64,000 nucleotides of DNA, taken from positions 62,001 through 126,000 of the forward strand of contig NZ_QOVG01000004.1 in the NCBI RefSeq assembly GCF_010119615.1. The letters run 5' to 3'. Shown here piece by piece: positions 43,777-55,387 of this stretch. The position numbers and the translations under genes were made by a program. The stretch comes from Pseudoxanthomonas gei. Its GTDB lineage: Bacteria; Pseudomonadota; Gammaproteobacteria; Xanthomonadales; Xanthomonadaceae. The notes beneath the pieces were generated by a model that did not search any database, was not told the DNA's origin, and saw only the letters and a list, made by a program, of their open reading frames with translations. Each line of letters opens with the position of its first letter. Position 1 is the first letter of the stretch.

Positions 43777-44846
43777 CCAAAAAACACCATCAACGCGGTG
43801 ACCGCGATCCAGAGGATGGTCAGTGGAATGAACACCTTCCAGCCCAGGCGCATGATCTGGTCGTAGCGGTAGCGCGGGAAACTTGCACGGAACCAGATGA
43901 AGCAGCTGGCGAAGAAACCCACCTTCAGCAACAGCCAGGGCCAGCCGCCGGTCCAGATCCAGTTGATCCAGGGCGAAACGTCGGCGGTGATCCAGCCCTG
44001 CAACGGGCTCAGCCAGCCGCCCATGAAGAACAGCGAGACCAGGAAGCTGACCAGGATCATGTTGGCGTATTCGGCCAGGAAGAACAGCGAGAACGCCGCG
44101 CCCGAATACTCGACCATATGTCCGGCCACGATTTCCGACTCGCCTTCGGTGACGTCGAACGGGGCGCGGTTGGTTTCGGCCACGCCCGACACCCAGTACA
44201 CGATGAAGAGCGGGAACAGCGGCAGCCAGAACCACTCGAACGGACCGTTGTTGCCGGCCTGCGCCATCACGATCTCGCTCAGATTCATGCTGCCGGCGGC
44301 AATCAGCACGCCAACCAGGGCAAAGCCCATCGCGATCTCGTAACTGACCACCTGGGCGGCCGAACGCATCGCGCCAAGGAAGGCATACTTCGAGTTGGAG
44401 GCCCAGCCGGCGATGATGATGCCGTACACGCCCAGCGAGGTCATCGCCAGCAGGTACAGCAGGCCCGCGTTGGCATTGGACAGCACCAGCTGCGCATCGA
44501 ACGGCACCACCGCCCATGCCGCGAACGCCGGCGCCAAGGCAATCAACGGCCCAAGGATGTACATGGTCTTCTGAGCCTTGGCAGGCATCAGGACTTCCTT
44601 GAACAGCAGCTTGAACACGTCGGCGAAGGCCTGGAAGATGCCCATGCCGACGTACATCGGCCCGTGCCGCACGTGCATCCAGCCGATCAGCTTGCGCTCC
44701 CAGACCACGTAGAAGGCAACGGCGACAATCACCGGAACGGCGATTGTCAGGATCTTGAGGACGATCCACAGCACCACGCCAATGTTGCCCAGCCCGAGGA
44801 ACCAGTCCCGCAGCGGGTCGATGGCATTCAGCAGCAGCTCGTTCAT
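43755..44846 (-). CDS. nuoH: NADH-quinone oxidoreductase subunit H
   Basis: A 363-residue membrane subunit of complex I forming most of the quinone chamber and linking the arms. Clear family stretches are [46 protein letters not shown] and [22 protein letters not shown] start at ATG 44846 (MNELLLNA), which overlaps the nuoG stop by 4 bp. The end FGVFEKGV is echoed in the duplicated DNA just downstream, so the gap to nuoI (89 bp) is unusually long for this operon. Confidence 0.96.
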   Translation of the reverse strand: MNELLLNAIDPLRDWFLGLGNIGVVLWIVLKILTIAVPVIVAVAFYVVWERKLIGWMHVRHGPMYVGMGIFQAFADVFKLLFKEVLMPAKAQKTMYILGPLIALAPAFAAWAVVPFDAQLVLSNANAGLLYLLAMTSLGVYGIIIAGWASNSKYAFLGAMRSAAQVVSYEIAMGFALVGVLIAAGSMNLSEIVMAQAGNNGPFEWFWLPLFPLFIVYWVSGVAETNRAPFDVTEGESEIVAGHMVEYSGAAFSLFFLAEYANMILVSFLVSLFFMGGWLSPLQGWITADVSPWINWIWTGGWPWLLLKVGFFASCFIWFRASFPRYRYDQIMRLGWKVFIPLTILWIAVTALMVFFGVFEKGV

Positions 44847-47095
44847 GCGCGCACCACCGTCACGCGTCCGGCGCCCAAAGGCGCGGTCGCGCCATGGCCG
44901 CTTTCGATCCACGCCGAACCCTTGGCCACACACGCATCCACGAACAGCGGCAAGGTCGCCGTGCCGTCGGGTGCGCCCACTTTCACCACCTGTCCATGGG
45001 TCAGGCCTGATGCTTCGGCATCGACGGGATTCAAGGTGATGCGTGGCGAGGTGTTGAGCGGATGCTCCTGCAGGGCCCGCGCACGGCGCACGACGCCATC
45101 GGTGCGATAGATAGCGGCGGACGCGGCCACTTCCAGCCCGGCATCGCCTACGGCCAGCGCGGGAGAGGTCGCAATGCGGTCGGGTGCCACAACCTTGCCT
45201 GCAGCTTTCGCGCCTGCCAGGTCAATGAATTCGAACGCGGACAGCTGAAGTTCTCCACCCAGTGCGCGCAACACTTTCCAGCCTTCGCGCGCCTCGCCCG
45301 GCAACTTGCCGCCAGCCTGGGTGCGCTGTTCGATGCCATCAAGATTGGTCAATACCGCGTCGATCTCGGGCAGCGCGCCAATCGGCAGGATCACATCGGC
45401 CACGTTGCGCGTGGACTTGCAGGCGAAATGGCTGAAGGCAAGCACCTTGGCAGCCTTCAGCGCCTTCTGCGCCACGGCGCCTTCGGCGAAATCCAGGCCC
45501 GGCTCGATGCCGTAGATGACATACGCCGCGCGAGGCTCGGCGAACATGCCCGCGACGTCGCGCTTGCTCGGCAGGACGCCGTTGCGCGCCAGGCCCAGCG
45601 CGTTGGCGCCTTGCGGAATGCGGCACAGCGCAGCACCGGTTGCCTCAGCGAACGCCTTGGCGGCAGCACGCAGTGCAGCGGCCTGCGGGTGGTTCTCGGC
45701 CAGCGCGCCGACGATCAATACCGGGCGGCTGGCGCCCTTCACTGCATCGATCAGCGCGGCGTCGTTCAAGGCCCCTGCCAGCTGCGACGGCGCGACGATC
45801 TGCTTAGCTGCCAGCGAGAATGCAAAGTCGAAGTCCACCGGGTTGACTGCGTAGACCTTGGCGTTGCGATGGGTGTTGGCCTTGCGGATGCGCTGGTGCA
45901 GCAACGGCAGCTCATGGCGGATGTTGGTGCCGAACAGGACGATGGCGTCGGCCTGTTCGATCTCGGCCAGCGGCATGGCGAAAGGTTCGGCCACGGCGCC
46001 ATCGGAGAAGTCCCGATTGAAGATGCGATGGTCCAGGTTTCCACTACCCAGCGCATCTGCCAGACGGGCCAGCAGGCTGCCTTCGTCGTTAGAGGTTGCG
46101 GGATGCGCGAGCACACCCAGCTCATCGCCGCCGTGGGCGCGCAACAATCCGGCGGCAGCGGCCAGGCCTTCGGCCCAGGACACTTCCTTCCAGTCGTTAT
46201 CGGTACCGCTCTCGCCCACCTTCAGCAGAGGCTTGACCGCGCGGTCTTCGGCGTACAGGCCTTGGTGCGAGTAACGATCACGATCGGACAACCAGCACTC
46301 GTTGACCGCTTCGTTGTCGCGCGGCACGGTACGCAGCACTTCGCCACGGCGCACGTGCGTGAACAGGTTCGAACCCATCGCATCGTGGTAGCCGACCGAT
46401 TCGCGCGCGACCAGTTCCCACGGACGCGCGCGGAACTGGAACACCTTGTTGGTCAGCGCGCCGACCGGGCACACGTCGACGACATTGCCGGACAGCTCCG
46501 TGGTCAACGGCTTGCCGTCATAGGTGCCGATCTGCAGGTTCTCGCCACGGTACATGCCGCCGAGTTCATAGGTGCCGGCAATGTCCGCGGTGAAGCGAAC
46601 GCAGCGCGTGCACTGGATGCAGCGGGTCATCTCGGTCGCGACCAGCGGACCGATATCCTCGTCAGGCACCACGCGCTTGCGCTCCTGGAACCGGCTGACC
46701 GAACGGCCATAGCCCAGGGACAGGTCCTGCAGTTCGCATTCGCCGCCCTGGTCGCAGATCGGGCAGTCCAGCGGATGATTGATGAGCAGGAATTCCATCA
46801 CGTTGCGCTGCGACTTCAACGCCTTCTCGCTGCGAGTGGCGATCTTCATGCCATCCATGACCGGCGTGGCGCAGGCCGGCGCGGGCTTGGGCATCTTCTC
46901 CACTTCGACCAGGCACATGCGGCAGTTGGCGGCAATGGCCAGCTTGTCGTGGTAGCAGAAACGCGGGATCGGGATACCGGCCTTGTCGGCAGCCTGGATG
47001 ATCATCGAGCCCTTGGGCGCGGCCATTTCCACGCCATCGATGAACACGGTGACGTGATCGGGCGGCAGGTTCGGATTCACCGGCTGGGCGCTCAT
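44843..47095 (-). CDS. nuoG: NADH-quinone oxidoreductase subunit G
   Basis: A 750-residue peripheral-arm subunit of complex I. The N-terminal ferredoxin-like part holds 2Fe-2S ligands ([19 protein letters not shown]), then the HxxxCxxC...C site [18 protein letters not shown] and the 4Fe-4[11 protein letters not shown]. The rest is a molybdopterin-oxidoreductase-like domain without cofactor. The gene overlaps nuoF upstream and nuoH downstream by 4 bp each. Confidence 0.96.
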   Translation of the reverse strand: MSAQPVNPNLPPDHVTVFIDGVEMAAPKGSMIIQAADKAGIPIPRFCYHDKLAIAANCRMCLVEVEKMPKPAPACATPVMDGMKIATRSEKALKSQRNVMEFLLINHPLDCPICDQGGECELQDLSLGYGRSVSRFQERKRVVPDEDIGPLVATEMTRCIQCTRCVRFTADIAGTYELGGMYRGENLQIGTYDGKPLTTELSGNVVDVCPVGALTNKVFQFRARPWELVARESVGYHDAMGSNLFTHVRRGEVLRTVPRDNEAVNECWLSDRDRYSHQGLYAEDRAVKPLLKVGESGTDNDWKEVSWAEGLAAAAGLLRAHGGDELGVLAHPATSNDEGSLLARLADALGSGNLDHRIFNRDFSDGAVAEPFAMPLAEIEQADAIVLFGTNIRHELPLLHQRIRKANTHRNAKVYAVNPVDFDFAFSLAAKQIVAPSQLAGALNDAALIDAVKGASRPVLIVGALAENHPQAAALRAAAKAFAEATGAALCRIPQGANALGLARNGVLPSKRDVAGMFAEPRAAYVIYGIEPGLDFAEGAVAQKALKAAKVLAFSHFACKSTRNVADVILPIGALPEIDAVLTNLDGIEQRTQAGGKLPGEAREGWKVLRALGGELQLSAFEFIDLAGAKAAGKVVAPDRIATSPALAVGDAGLEVAASAAIYRTDGVVRRARALQEHPLNTSPRITLNPVDAEASGLTHGQVVKVGAPDGTATLPLFVDACVAKGSAWIESGHGATAPLGAGRVTVVRA

Positions 47096-48453
47096 GCGGC
47101 GCGCTCCTGCGCCACGCGATCAACCTTCTGGTCGACGATGGAGTGGCCGTTGAGGATGTAGTACTCGAACTCGTTCCAGTAATGACGCAGGAAGCCCTGC
47201 ACCGGCCAGGCCGCCGCTTCGCCAAAGGCGCAGATGGTGTGGCCTTCGATCTGTCCTGCCGAAGCCTTCAGCGTATTGAGGTCCTCCAGCGTGGCCTTGC
47301 CCTCCACCACGCGGGTGATCATGCGGTACATCCAGCCGGTGCCTTCGCGGCACGGGGTGCACTGGCCGCAGCTTTCCTTGAAATAGAAGCGCGCGATACG
47401 CTGGCAGGCACGCACCATGCAGGTGGTTTCGTCCATCACGATCACCGCACCCGAGCCCAGGCCGGAACCGGCCTTCTGGATGCTGTCGTAATCCATGGTC
47501 AGGCCCATCATGGTTTCGCCCGGCAGCACCGGCATCGAGGAACCACCGGGAATCACCGCTTTGAGCTTGTGCCCGTTGCGCACGCCGCCCGCCATTTCCA
47601 GCAGCTCGGCGAACGAGGTACCCAGGCGGATTTCGTAGTTGCCGGGGCGTGCCACGTGGCCGGAAACCGAGAAGATCTTCGGCCCGCCATTGTTGGGCTT
47701 GCCCAGGTTGAGGAACCACTCGCCGCCGTTGCGGATGATCGCCGGCACTGAAGCGTAGGTCTCGGTGTTGTTGATCGTGGTCGGCTTGCCGTACAGCCCG
47801 AAGTTGGCCGGAAACGGTGGCTTGAAGCGCGGCTGGCCCTTCTTGCCTTCCAGCGATTCCATCAACGCGGTTTCTTCGCCACAGATATAGGCGCCGGCAC
47901 CCAGTGCGTTGTAGATGTCGATGTCGATGCCCGAACCCAGCACGTTCTGGCCCAGCCAGCCGTGCTTGTAGGCCTCGGCGGTGGCTTCTTCCAGGTGCTC
48001 GAAGGGTTCGTGGTGGAACTCACCGCGCAGGTAGTTGTAGGCCTTGCTCGAACCGGTGGCGTAGCAGGCAATGGCCATGCCCTCGATCACCGCATGTGGA
48101 TTGAAGCGCAGGATGTCGCGGTCCTTGCAGGTACCGGGCTCGGATTCATCGGAGTTGCAGAGGATGTATTTCTGCATGTCGCCCTTGGGCATGAAGCTCC
48201 ACTTCAGGCCGGTGGGGAACCCTGCGCCGCCACGGCCGCGCAGGCCGGACTGCTTGACCATCTCGACCACGTCCGCAGGCGCGATCTTCCCTTCGATGAT
48301 CTTGCGCAGCGCGCTGTAGCCACCGGTCTTGAGGTAGTTCTCGTAAGACCAGGGCTTGTCGAAATGCAGCGTGGTGTAGACCACCTGGTGCTCTTTCGGC
48401 GCCGGGCCGACGGGACCCGTCGGCTTTGAATCGGAATGTCCGTGGTGTGCCAT
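47092..48453 (-). CDS. nuoF: NADH-quinone oxidoreductase subunit F
   Basis: A 453-residue NADH-binding subunit of complex I, where NADH reduces FMN. The nucleotide site [20 protein letters not shown], the FMN-side [19 protein letters not shown] and the N3 4Fe-4S motif [16 protein letters not shown] are all present. A His-containing N-terminal extension ([14 protein letters not shown]) of about 25 residues precedes the core. nuoE ends 3 bp before its start. Confidence 0.97.
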   Translation of the reverse strand: MAHHGHSDSKPTGPVGPAPKEHQVVYTTLHFDKPWSYENYLKTGGYSALRKIIEGKIAPADVVEMVKQSGLRGRGGAGFPTGLKWSFMPKGDMQKYILCNSDESEPGTCKDRDILRFNPHAVIEGMAIACYATGSSKAYNYLRGEFHHEPFEHLEEATAEAYKHGWLGQNVLGSGIDIDIYNALGAGAYICGEETALMESLEGKKGQPRFKPPFPANFGLYGKPTTINNTETYASVPAIIRNGGEWFLNLGKPNNGGPKIFSVSGHVARPGNYEIRLGTSFAELLEMAGGVRNGHKLKAVIPGGSSMPVLPGETMMGLTMDYDSIQKAGSGLGSGAVIVMDETTCMVRACQRIARFYFKESCGQCTPCREGTGWMYRMITRVVEGKATLEDLNTLKASAGQIEGHTICAFGEAAAWPVQGFLRHYWNEFEYYILNGHSIVDQKVDRVAQERAA

Positions 48454-48456
48454 TTC

Positions 48457-48984
48457 TTATTCCAACCCGTCCAGCAGCTCATCCACCTTCGCGGGGGTGA
48501 GGTTCTCGTGGTAGTGGCCGTTGATGACCATCATCGGCGCGCCGGCGCACGCGGCCAGGCACTCTTCTTCGCGCTTCATGAAGACCCGGCCGTCGGCGGT
48601 GGATTCGCCCAGCTTGCAGCCGAGTTTCTTCTCGGCATGCGCGACCAGGTCTTCGGCGCCGTTGAGCCAGCAACTGATGTTGGTGCAGAAGGCCACGTTG
48701 TTGCGGCCGACCTTCTCGGTCTCGAACATCGAGTAGAAGCTCGCCACTTCGTAGGCCCATACCGGCGGCAGGTCCAGGTACTTGGCGACGCCAACGATCA
48801 GCTCGTCGCTGAGCCAGCCCTGGTTCTGTTCCTGCGCGGCATGCAGGCCCGCCAGCACCGCCGAACGCTTGCGGTCGGGCGGGAACTTGGCCAGCCAGTG
48901 ATCGATGTGCGCGCGCGTTTCATCGCTCAGCACCACCAGCGGGTCGACATTGCGCGCCGCTTCGAAATTACCCGTGGCCCTCAT
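48457..48984 (-). CDS. nuoE: NADH-quinone oxidoreductase subunit E
   Basis: A 175-residue thioredoxin-fold subunit carrying the N1a 2Fe-2S cluster. The four ligands are seen as CTNISC and CLAAC in [15 protein letters not shown] and [13 protein letters not shown]. An N-terminal helical bundle precedes it ([21 protein letters not shown]). ATG 48984 overlaps the nuoD stop by 4 bp. Confidence 0.96.
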   Translation of the reverse strand: MRATGNFEAARNVDPLVVLSDETRAHIDHWLAKFPPDRKRSAVLAGLHAAQEQNQGWLSDELIVGVAKYLDLPPVWAYEVASFYSMFETEKVGRNNVAFCTNISCWLNGAEDLVAHAEKKLGCKLGESTADGRVFMKREEECLAACAGAPMMVINGHYHENLTPAKVDELLDGLE

Positions 48985-50285
48985 CGGTCCACCTCACCAA
49001 AGACAAGATCATAGGTGCCGATCATGGCCACGACGTCGGGCAGCATGTGGCCGCTGACGACATGGTCCATCGACGAAAGATGGGCAAAGCCCGGTGCGCG
49101 CAGGTGCACGCGGAACGGCTTGTTGGCGCCGTCGGAAACCAGGTAGCAGCCGAACTCGCCCTTGGGCGCCTCAACCGCGGCATAGGTCTCGCCGGCAGGC
49201 ACGCAGTATCCTTCGCTGAACAGCTTGAAGTGATGGATGAGCGCTTCCATGTCGTCCTTCATCTCCTCGCGGGACGGCGGCGCGACCTTGAAGTTCTGCA
49301 CCATCACCGGCCCTGGATTGGCCTTCAGCCATTTCACGCACTGCCTGATGATCAGGTTGGACTGGCGCATCTCGGCCATGCGCACCAGGTAACGGTCGTA
49401 GCAGTCTCCGTTGGTGCCTACCGGAATCTCAAACTGGACCGTGTCGTATTTCGCATACGGTTGCTTCTTGCGCAGGTCCCAGGCCACGCCCGAACCGCGC
49501 AGCATGGCGCCGGTCATGCCCCAAGCACGCGCTTCCTCGGGCGAGATCACGCCGATGCCCACGGTGCGCTGCTTCCAGATGCGGTTGTCGGTGAGCAGGG
49601 TTTCGTACTCGTCGACGCGCTTCGGGAATTCGTTGGTGAAGTCCTCGATGAAATCGAGCAGCGTGCCTTCGCGCGCGGCGTTGAACTGCTTCAGCGACTT
49701 GCCCTTGCGCCAGGGCGATTCCTTGTACTTGGGCATATGGTCCGGCAGGTCGCGATAGACCCCGCCTGGCCGGTAGTACGTGGCATGCATGCGCGCGCCG
49801 CTGACCGCTTCATAGCAGTCCATCAGCTCTTCGCGCTCGCGGAAGGCGTACAGCATCACCGCCATGGCGCCCAGGTCCAGGCCATTGGAGCCGACCCACA
49901 TCAGGTGGTTCAGGATGCGGGTGATCTCGTCGAACATGGTGCGTATGTACTGCGCGCGCTCTGGCGCCCTGATGCCCATCAGCGATTCGATGGCCATCAC
50001 GTAGGCATGCTCGTTGCACATCATCGACACGTAGTCGAGGCGATCCATGTAACCGATCGACTGGTTGTACGGCTTGCTCTCGGCCAGCTTCTCGGTGCCA
50101 CGATGCAGCAGGCCGATGTGCGGATCGGCACGCACTATGGTTTCGCCATCCATTTCCAGGATCAGGCGCAGCACGCCATGCGCGGCCGGATGCTGGGGAC
50201 CGAAATTCATCGTGTAGTTGCGGATTTCCTGGCGGCTTTCGGCAGGGTTGCTGGCGAAGGCGACGCCGGATTGCTGGACGCTCAC
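48981..50285 (-). CDS. nuoD: NADH-quinone oxidoreductase subunit D
   Basis: A 434-residue subunit of complex I related to the hydrogenase large subunit, lining the quinone site. Family stretches are [36 protein letters not shown] and [21 protein letters not shown]. The first ~20 residues ([20 protein letters not shown]) are variable. Its start overlaps the nuoC stop by 4 bp. Confidence 0.97.
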   Translation of the reverse strand: MSVQQSGVAFASNPAESRQEIRNYTMNFGPQHPAAHGVLRLILEMDGETIVRADPHIGLLHRGTEKLAESKPYNQSIGYMDRLDYVSMMCNEHAYVMAIESLMGIRAPERAQYIRTMFDEITRILNHLMWVGSNGLDLGAMAVMLYAFREREELMDCYEAVSGARMHATYYRPGGVYRDLPDHMPKYKESPWRKGKSLKQFNAAREGTLLDFIEDFTNEFPKRVDEYETLLTDNRIWKQRTVGIGVISPEEARAWGMTGAMLRGSGVAWDLRKKQPYAKYDTVQFEIPVGTNGDCYDRYLVRMAEMRQSNLIIRQCVKWLKANPGPVMVQNFKVAPPSREEMKDDMEALIHHFKLFSEGYCVPAGETYAAVEAPKGEFGCYLVSDGANKPFRVHLRAPGFAHLSSMDHVVSGHMLPDVVAMIGTYDLVFGEVDR

Positions 50286-51025
50286 TTGGCAGACTCCCGT
50301 TGCGCCTGCTCGGCAGCGGCACGCTCGCCGGCAGCGGTGGCGTAACGCGCATCGTCGCGGATCACGCGCGGCACGCCGACGCGGGGTTCGACCGACGTCA
50401 CCGGCTCATAGATCACGCGCTTCTTCTCTTCGTCATAGCGCACTTCCACGTTGCCGATCAGCGGGAAATCCTTGCGGAACGGATGCCCGACGAAACCGTA
50501 GTCGGTGAGGATGCGGCGCAGGTCCGGGTGGCCCTGGTAAAGAATGCCGAACAGGTCGAAGGCCTCGCGTTCGAACCAGTTGGCGCCCGGCCAGATATCG
50601 GTGACCGAGGCGACCATCGGCAACTCATCGTTGCCCGCGTAGCAGCGCACGCGCAGCAAGCGGTTGTGCTGGTAGGAACGCAGGTGGGCCACCGTGGCGA
50701 AGCGATGCACCGGACCTTCGCCATGCGGACGGTTTTCCCAGGTGAAGCGCCCCGGGCCGAAGCCTAGTTCGACGCCGCGGCTGAAGCCTTCGGAGGAAAC
50801 CTTGGCCGTCTCCCACTCGTCGCTGCCATAACCCAGGTAATCCACGCCGCACAGGTCGACCAGCTGCTCGAAGCCGAAATCGTCACGCAGCGACAGGCAG
50901 GCGGCGTGCCACGTATCCGAGGGCACCTCGAGCGTCACTTCGGCACGGGCTTCGGCAATGCTGAGGATGGCGTCGGGGAAACGCGCCTGCAGTTGTTCGA
51001 TGTAGGTTGCAGCTTGCTCGGCCAT
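50282..51025 (-). CDS. nuoC: NADH-quinone oxidoreductase subunit C
   Basis: A 247-residue 30-kDa-type subunit of the complex I connecting arm. The signature is [38 protein letters not shown] in overlapping parts at about residues 152-190. A charged C-terminal tail ([17 protein letters not shown]) follows. I start at ATG 51025 ([10 protein letters not shown]); the open frame continues upstream through nuoB in another phase and is not coding. The 56-bp gap to nuoB is one of the few in this operon. Confidence 0.95.
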   Translation of the reverse strand: MAEQAATYIEQLQARFPDAILSIAEARAEVTLEVPSDTWHAACLSLRDDFGFEQLVDLCGVDYLGYGSDEWETAKVSSEGFSRGVELGFGPGRFTWENRPHGEGPVHRFATVAHLRSYQHNRLLRVRCYAGNDELPMVASVTDIWPGANWFEREAFDLFGILYQGHPDLRRILTDYGFVGHPFRKDFPLIGNVEVRYDEEKKRVIYEPVTSVEPRVGVPRVIRDDARYATAAGERAAAEQAQRESAK

Positions 51026-51081
51026 GGGGGCGTGGCGTGCTCGGTAATGAAAGGGGTGAGGGGAATTTCGTTGAATGTGGA

Positions 51082-51636
<555 letters not shown>

Positions 51637-51640
51637 AGGA

Positions 51641-51997
51641 TCACTCCCATTCCAGGGCTCCCTTCTTCCAGACGTAGATGAAACCGAGGAACAGCATGCC
51701 CACGAACAGGCCCATGGTGACCAGCGCGCGCGCGCCAATCTCCTGCCAAACCAGGGTCCAGGGCACGATGAATATGATTTCCAGATCGAAGACGATGAAC
51801 TGGATGGCGATGAGGTAATAGCGCACGTCGAACTTCATGCGCGCATCCTCGAAGGCCTCGAAGCCGCACTCGTAAGGAGACAGCTTTTGCGCGTCGGGAC
51901 GCCGGGGGCCGATGAACCGTCCTATCACCATCAGCGATATGCCGATGCCGGTAGCTACGATCAGGAACAACAGGGTCGGCAGGTATTCGGCCAGCAC
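51641..51997 (-). CDS. nuoA: NADH-quinone oxidoreductase subunit A
   Basis: A 118-residue membrane subunit of complex I with three helices, the first gene of the operon. The conserved loop [30 protein letters not shown] (parts) near the quinone entry is intact. The start codon is GTG 51997. The promoter probably lies in the 126 bp up to tRNA-Leu, where TATGAT (minus strand, about 52076-52071) could be a -10. Confidence 0.95.
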   Translation of the reverse strand: MLAEYLPTLLFLIVATGIGISLMVIGRFIGPRRPDAQKLSPYECGFEAFEDARMKFDVRYYLIAIQFIVFDLEIIFIVPWTLVWQEIGARALVTMGLFVGMLFLGFIYVWKKGALEWE

Positions 51998-52077
51998 GCG
52001 TGGTCCTCGGTTGGTTTACCTGCGGAAGCCGGCGCGATTCACGCCCCGCTGCCGCCGTTTTTCGCGTCTCCAATCAT

Positions 52078-52106
52078 AAAGTCCGCGCCTTGCGTACGCG
52101 GGCTTT
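52078..52106 (-). terminator. Hairpin after tRNA-Leu(GAG), ahead of nuoA
   Basis: AAAGTCCGCG and CGCGGGCTTT pair (one G-T) around a 9-nt loop, 17 bp after the tRNA. On the minus strand only CTTTATG follows, so termination would be partial. The adjoining TATGAT may be the nuo -10. Confidence 0.55.
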
Positions 52107-52123
52107 GAGACGGATTCGCATCT

Positions 52124-52208
52124 TGGTGCCCAAGAGGGGACTCGAACCCCTACGACTTTCGCCGCTACCACCTCAAGGTAGTGCGTCTACCAATTCCGCC
52201 ACCTGGGC
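52124..52208 (-). tRNA. tRNA-Leu(GAG)
   Basis: An 85-nt class II tRNA with encoded CCA. The acceptor GCCCAGG/CTTGGGC has one G-T pair. The anticodon stem CTACC/GGTAG closes TTGAGGT with anticodon GAG, reading CUC and CUU. A long variable arm is present, and the T-loop GGTTCGAGTCC is standard. It sits between secG and nuoA, as in related genomes, and is probably co-transcribed with secG. Confidence 0.95.
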
Positions 52209-52258
52209 AAACGTGTTCGCTTGGGCACGCCCAAGCGAGATGTTCATTGTAACCGTCT

Positions 52259-52756
52259 TCAGCCGCCTTGCGGTGGTGTCGAAGGCTGCGGCGCTGCTTT
52301 CGCCGGCGCTGCTTTGGCTGGTGCGTTGTCGCTGCCGACCGGAGTCGATTCCACCGGAGCCGAAGAGGCCGGCGCAGCCGGCACGCTCGATGGCGTGGCA
52401 GGCAGCGTGATAGGTGCGCTGGGAACGGTCGAAGGCGCCTTGGCGGGCAGCTCACCGGCCGCGGCCGGACCTGCAGGTTGCTCGGCCATCAGGCCGAGGT
52501 TCTGCTGCACCACCGGACGGGCGCCGTGCGACGCCTGCCAGGCCATGAACAGGCTGATGCCGAAGAAGGTGATCGCCAGCCACTTGGTGCTCTTGGACAG
52601 GAAGTTGGACGCACCACGCGCACCGAACACGGTGCCGGACGCACCCGAGCCGAAGCCCGAACCCGCGGCCGCGCCACTGCCACGCTGCATCAGGACCATT
52701 GCGATGATCGCAATGGCCACCAGCACGTAGATCACATTGAGGGTCAACATCAACAT
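52259..52756 (-). CDS. secG: Protein-export membrane protein SecG with Pro/Ala-rich tail
   Basis: A 165-residue SecG, the third channel subunit of the SecYEG translocon. The two membrane helices (VIYVLVAIAIIAMVLMQRGSG and KWLAITFFGISLFMAWQ) and the loop GASGTVFGARGASNFLSKSTK are typical. From about residue 95 on, a Pro/Ala/Ser-rich tail makes it longer than E. coli SecG (110). ATG 52756 or 52750 can be the start. It lies 57 bp downstream of tpiA and before tRNA-Leu. Confidence 0.93.
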   Translation of the reverse strand: MLMLTLNVIYVLVAIAIIAMVLMQRGSGAAAGSGFGSGASGTVFGARGASNFLSKSTKWLAITFFGISLFMAWQASHGARPVVQQNLGLMAEQPAGPAAAGELPAKAPSTVPSAPITLPATPSSVPAAPASSAPVESTPVGSDNAPAKAAPAKAAPQPSTPPQGG

Positions 52757-52813
52757 TTCTGCATCTCGATCAAATTATGAAGTGGGCTGACGCGCCGAGC
52801 CGGCGGTCGCTGG

Positions 52814-53566
52814 TCAGTCAGCCGCAGCCCGGGCAATGGCCAGGAAATCGGCGGCCACCAGGGAGGCGCCACCGACCAGTCCGCCATCGACATCGGGTTG
52901 CGCGAACAGTTCCGCGGCATTGTCGGGCTTGACGCTTCCGCCATAGAGCAGCGGCAGCGAATCGCCAATTCTAGCATCGCGGGCCTTGAACACGCCACGG
53001 ATGAAGGCGTGAACGTCCTGCGCCTGCTGCGGGCTGGCGGTGCGGCCGGTGCCGATTGCCCAGACCGGCTCGTAGGCCACCACGGCGTCCTTGAAGGCCT
53101 CGATGCCCACCAGGTCGAGCACCGGCCCCAGCTGGGAAGCGATCACCGCCTCGGTCTGGCCGGCTTCGCGCTGCTCCAGGGTTTCACCAACGCAGAGGAT
53201 GGGAAGCAGGCCTGCATTACGGGCCGCACGGAACTTCAGTGCTACCAGTTCGCTGCTTTCGGCATGGTACTGGCGGCGCTCGGAATGGCCGACCAGGCCG
53301 TATCGCGCACCCACGTCCACCAGCATCGCCGCAGAAACCTCGCCGGTATAGGCGCCCTTCTCATTGCTGCTGACGTCCTGCGAGCCAAAGGCGATGTCGT
53401 GGCGTTCGAAGTCCTCGATCAGGTCGCCCAGGTAGGGCATGGGCGGCAGGATCACCACCTCGACCCCGGCCACGGGCAGGCCCGCAACCAGCTCGGCGAC
53501 CAGACCGGTCGCGAAAGCGCGCGTGCCATGCAGTTTCCAGTTTCCCGCTACGATCTTTCGGCGCAT
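52814..53566 (-). CDS. tpiA: Triose-phosphate isomerase
   Basis: A 250-residue glycolytic TIM-barrel enzyme interconverting dihydroxyacetone phosphate and glyceraldehyde 3-phosphate. The catalytic residues are visible: Lys11 in GNWKLHG, His94 in VGHSERR and Glu166 in VAYEPVWAIGTG, with the phosphate loop YGGSVKPDN. I start at ATG 53566 (MRRKIVAGNW). It heads the tpiA-secG-tRNA-Leu-nuo arrangement and is divergent from a dehydrogenase gene. Confidence 0.97.
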   Translation of the reverse strand: MRRKIVAGNWKLHGTRAFATGLVAELVAGLPVAGVEVVILPPMPYLGDLIEDFERHDIAFGSQDVSSNEKGAYTGEVSAAMLVDVGARYGLVGHSERRQYHAESSELVALKFRAARNAGLLPILCVGETLEQREAGQTEAVIASQLGPVLDLVGIEAFKDAVVAYEPVWAIGTGRTASPQQAQDVHAFIRGVFKARDARIGDSLPLLYGGSVKPDNAAELFAQPDVDGGLVGGASLVAADFLAIARAAAD

Positions 53567-53641
53567 CACGTGATTCCTGTCAGCCTGACTCGGGGGCCGC
53601 AAAGGATAGCCGATGGCTCGCCCTCTTCCCCAAGGACCACG

Positions 53642-54451
53642 ATGATCTCTTCCAGCACGCCCTCAGGCTACGCCCTGGTGACAGGGGCCTCGAGCGGAAT
53701 CGGCGCCGCCATTGCCCGCGAATACGCCCGGCGTGGCGTGCCATTGATCCTGACCGCGCGGCGGCTGGACAAGCTCGAGCAGCTGGCCAATGAACTGCGG
53801 CCCCAGGTCAGCGTGATAGTGATCCCTGCAGATCTGGGAGATCCGTCCGCCCCGGCATCACTGGTCGCCGAGATCGAACGACGCTCGCTGCCGGTGCGGA
53901 TCCTGGTCAACAACGCCGGCTACGGGGTTCCGGGCCGTTATACGACCCGGGACTGGCCCGTCCACGCGCAGTTCCTGCAGGTGATGATCGGCGCCGTCAG
54001 TGAATTGACCTGGCGCCTGCTGCCGGCCATCCGCGAATCCGGCCAGGGGCGAATCCTCAACGTGGCGTCCTTCGCGGCACTGGTACCCGGCGCCGACGGT
54101 CAGACCCTGTATGCGGCGGCCAAGTCCTACCTGGTGAGGTTCAGCGAATCCCTGTCCCTGGAGAATGCAGATCGTGGCGTGCATGTCACCGCCTTGTGCC
54201 CTGGCTTCACCTGGTCGGAATTCCACGACGTGACCGGCACGCGCGAGATGGTGTCGAAGCTCCCGAAGTGGGCCTGGCTGGAAACCGATGCCGTCGCCCT
54301 GGCAGGGATCGAAGGCGCGGAGAAAGGCCGGGTGATCGTGGTCCCCGGGCGTGTCTACCAGCTGGCCCATTCCATCGCCAGGCACTTGCCGCAGCGCTGG
54401 GTCCTGCGAGCGATGGGCAGGAACTCCGGGCGCATCCGCAGGATCGACTGA
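53642..54451 (+). CDS. Short-chain dehydrogenase/reductase
   Basis: A 269-residue classical SDR. The cofactor site is TGASSGIG (14-21); NNAG, the Ser of VASFAA and the catalytic Tyr157/Lys161 in YAAAKSYL follow. The overall pattern (ALVTGASSGIGAAIAREYARRG) is like the DltE/YqjQ-type cluster that often acts on lipids or ketones; the substrate is unknown. AAGGA precedes ATG 53642. It is the only plus-strand gene between 26 and 60 kb. Confidence 0.85.
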   Translation: MISSSTPSGYALVTGASSGIGAAIAREYARRGVPLILTARRLDKLEQLANELRPQVSVIVIPADLGDPSAPASLVAEIERRSLPVRILVNNAGYGVPGRYTTRDWPVHAQFLQVMIGAVSELTWRLLPAIRESGQGRILNVASFAALVPGADGQTLYAAAKSYLVRFSESLSLENADRGVHVTALCPGFTWSEFHDVTGTREMVSKLPKWAWLETDAVALAGIEGAEKGRVIVVPGRVYQLAHSIARHLPQRWVLRAMGRNSGRIRRID

Positions 54452-54463
54452 AGCCGCCGATGA

Positions 54464-55291
54464 TCAGCGGCGCAGCAGCCTGCGAACCGGATTCAACTGC
54501 TGGCCGAGCCTGAACCACCGGCTCCCTTCCAACTCCCTGACCCGCGCTTCGGCAAGTTCGGCCCTTCGTGCCTGCTCGCGGAGCGCGGCCTCGGCCGCGC
54601 CGACGGGGAAAGCCAGGGGATGGCCGTAACGCAGATGGAATTCATCAATCGTGCAAGGCGGAATGTCGAACGCGCCTGCCAGGTTGGCATGTTCATTGGC
54701 CAGGTAAAACGTATTGATCCCATCGAAGCGCACCTTGCGGTAGCCGGCTGCGGGGACGATGTCTTTCCATTCCGGCTCCTGGTCGAATGGCGTCTCGATG
54801 ACGATCAGCCATGGACGCCAGCGGGAGAAATCCATTCCGCGCAGCACGGCGCCTTCGAATCCTTCCACGTCGATCTTGAGGAAATGGATCTCGCCGCTGA
54901 CGTACTCCTCGCACAGCGAGGCAAGCGTGCGCATGGGCAGCTTGCACTTCTCCAGCTGGATGCCGGACGCCGCATACATGGCCACCATTTCGTCACTCGC
55001 GGTCGATAGCCCGCTATCGGGAAAGACGTGGAAATCCACTTCTCCCTGAGTTTCACCGACGACCAGCTGCAGGTTGGTGTCCCCGGGACGCTCGCGGCAC
55101 AGCGCCTGGTAATAGACATCCACCGGTTCCACGTTGATGCCGCGCCAGCCGCGTTCGTAATAAGCGCGCGTCACCGAATCATGATTGGGGTCGTTGGCGC
55201 CGACGTCGATGTAGAAACCGCCCGGGAAGAACTGCAGCGCCCGCCAAAGCGCGATGTCTTCGAAGTTCTGGGCGTAGGAAATGAAGGTCAT
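54464..55291 (-). CDS. FkbM-family methyltransferase
   Basis: A 275-residue SAM-dependent O-methyltransferase of the FkbM family. It starts with ISYAQNFEDIALWRAL, typical of the family, and the SAM-binding GGFYIDVGANDPNHDSVT. IHFLKIDVEGFEGAVLRGMDF is the second family motif. A C-terminal coiled coil (AALREQARRAELAEARVREL) and a basic end (PVRRLLRR) follow. Such enzymes usually methylate glycan or natural-product hydroxyls. No glycan cluster is visible nearby. It ends 12 bp from the convergent dehydrogenase. Confidence 0.82.
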   Translation of the reverse strand: MTFISYAQNFEDIALWRALQFFPGGFYIDVGANDPNHDSVTRAYYERGWRGINVEPVDVYYQALCRERPGDTNLQLVVGETQGEVDFHVFPDSGLSTASDEMVAMYAASGIQLEKCKLPMRTLASLCEEYVSGEIHFLKIDVEGFEGAVLRGMDFSRWRPWLIVIETPFDQEPEWKDIVPAAGYRKVRFDGINTFYLANEHANLAGAFDIPPCTIDEFHLRYGHPLAFPVGAAEAALREQARRAELAEARVRELEGSRWFRLGQQLNPVRRLLRR

Positions 55292-55387
55292 GCCTGCATC
55301 CTGCCCGCCCCGGCCAAGGCATGGCAAGCGTGGCTGGACATCATGTCGACTCCGGTCGCGGCCGGCGGCCGTACACGCGGGTCGCCA

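Noticed and set aside
45062-47161. A long plus-strand open frame opposite nuoG, and similar ones opposite pnp (27224-29362) and infB (32536-34311)
   Set aside because: Each mirrors a well-supported essential gene. The long frames come from codon bias, not from antisense genes.
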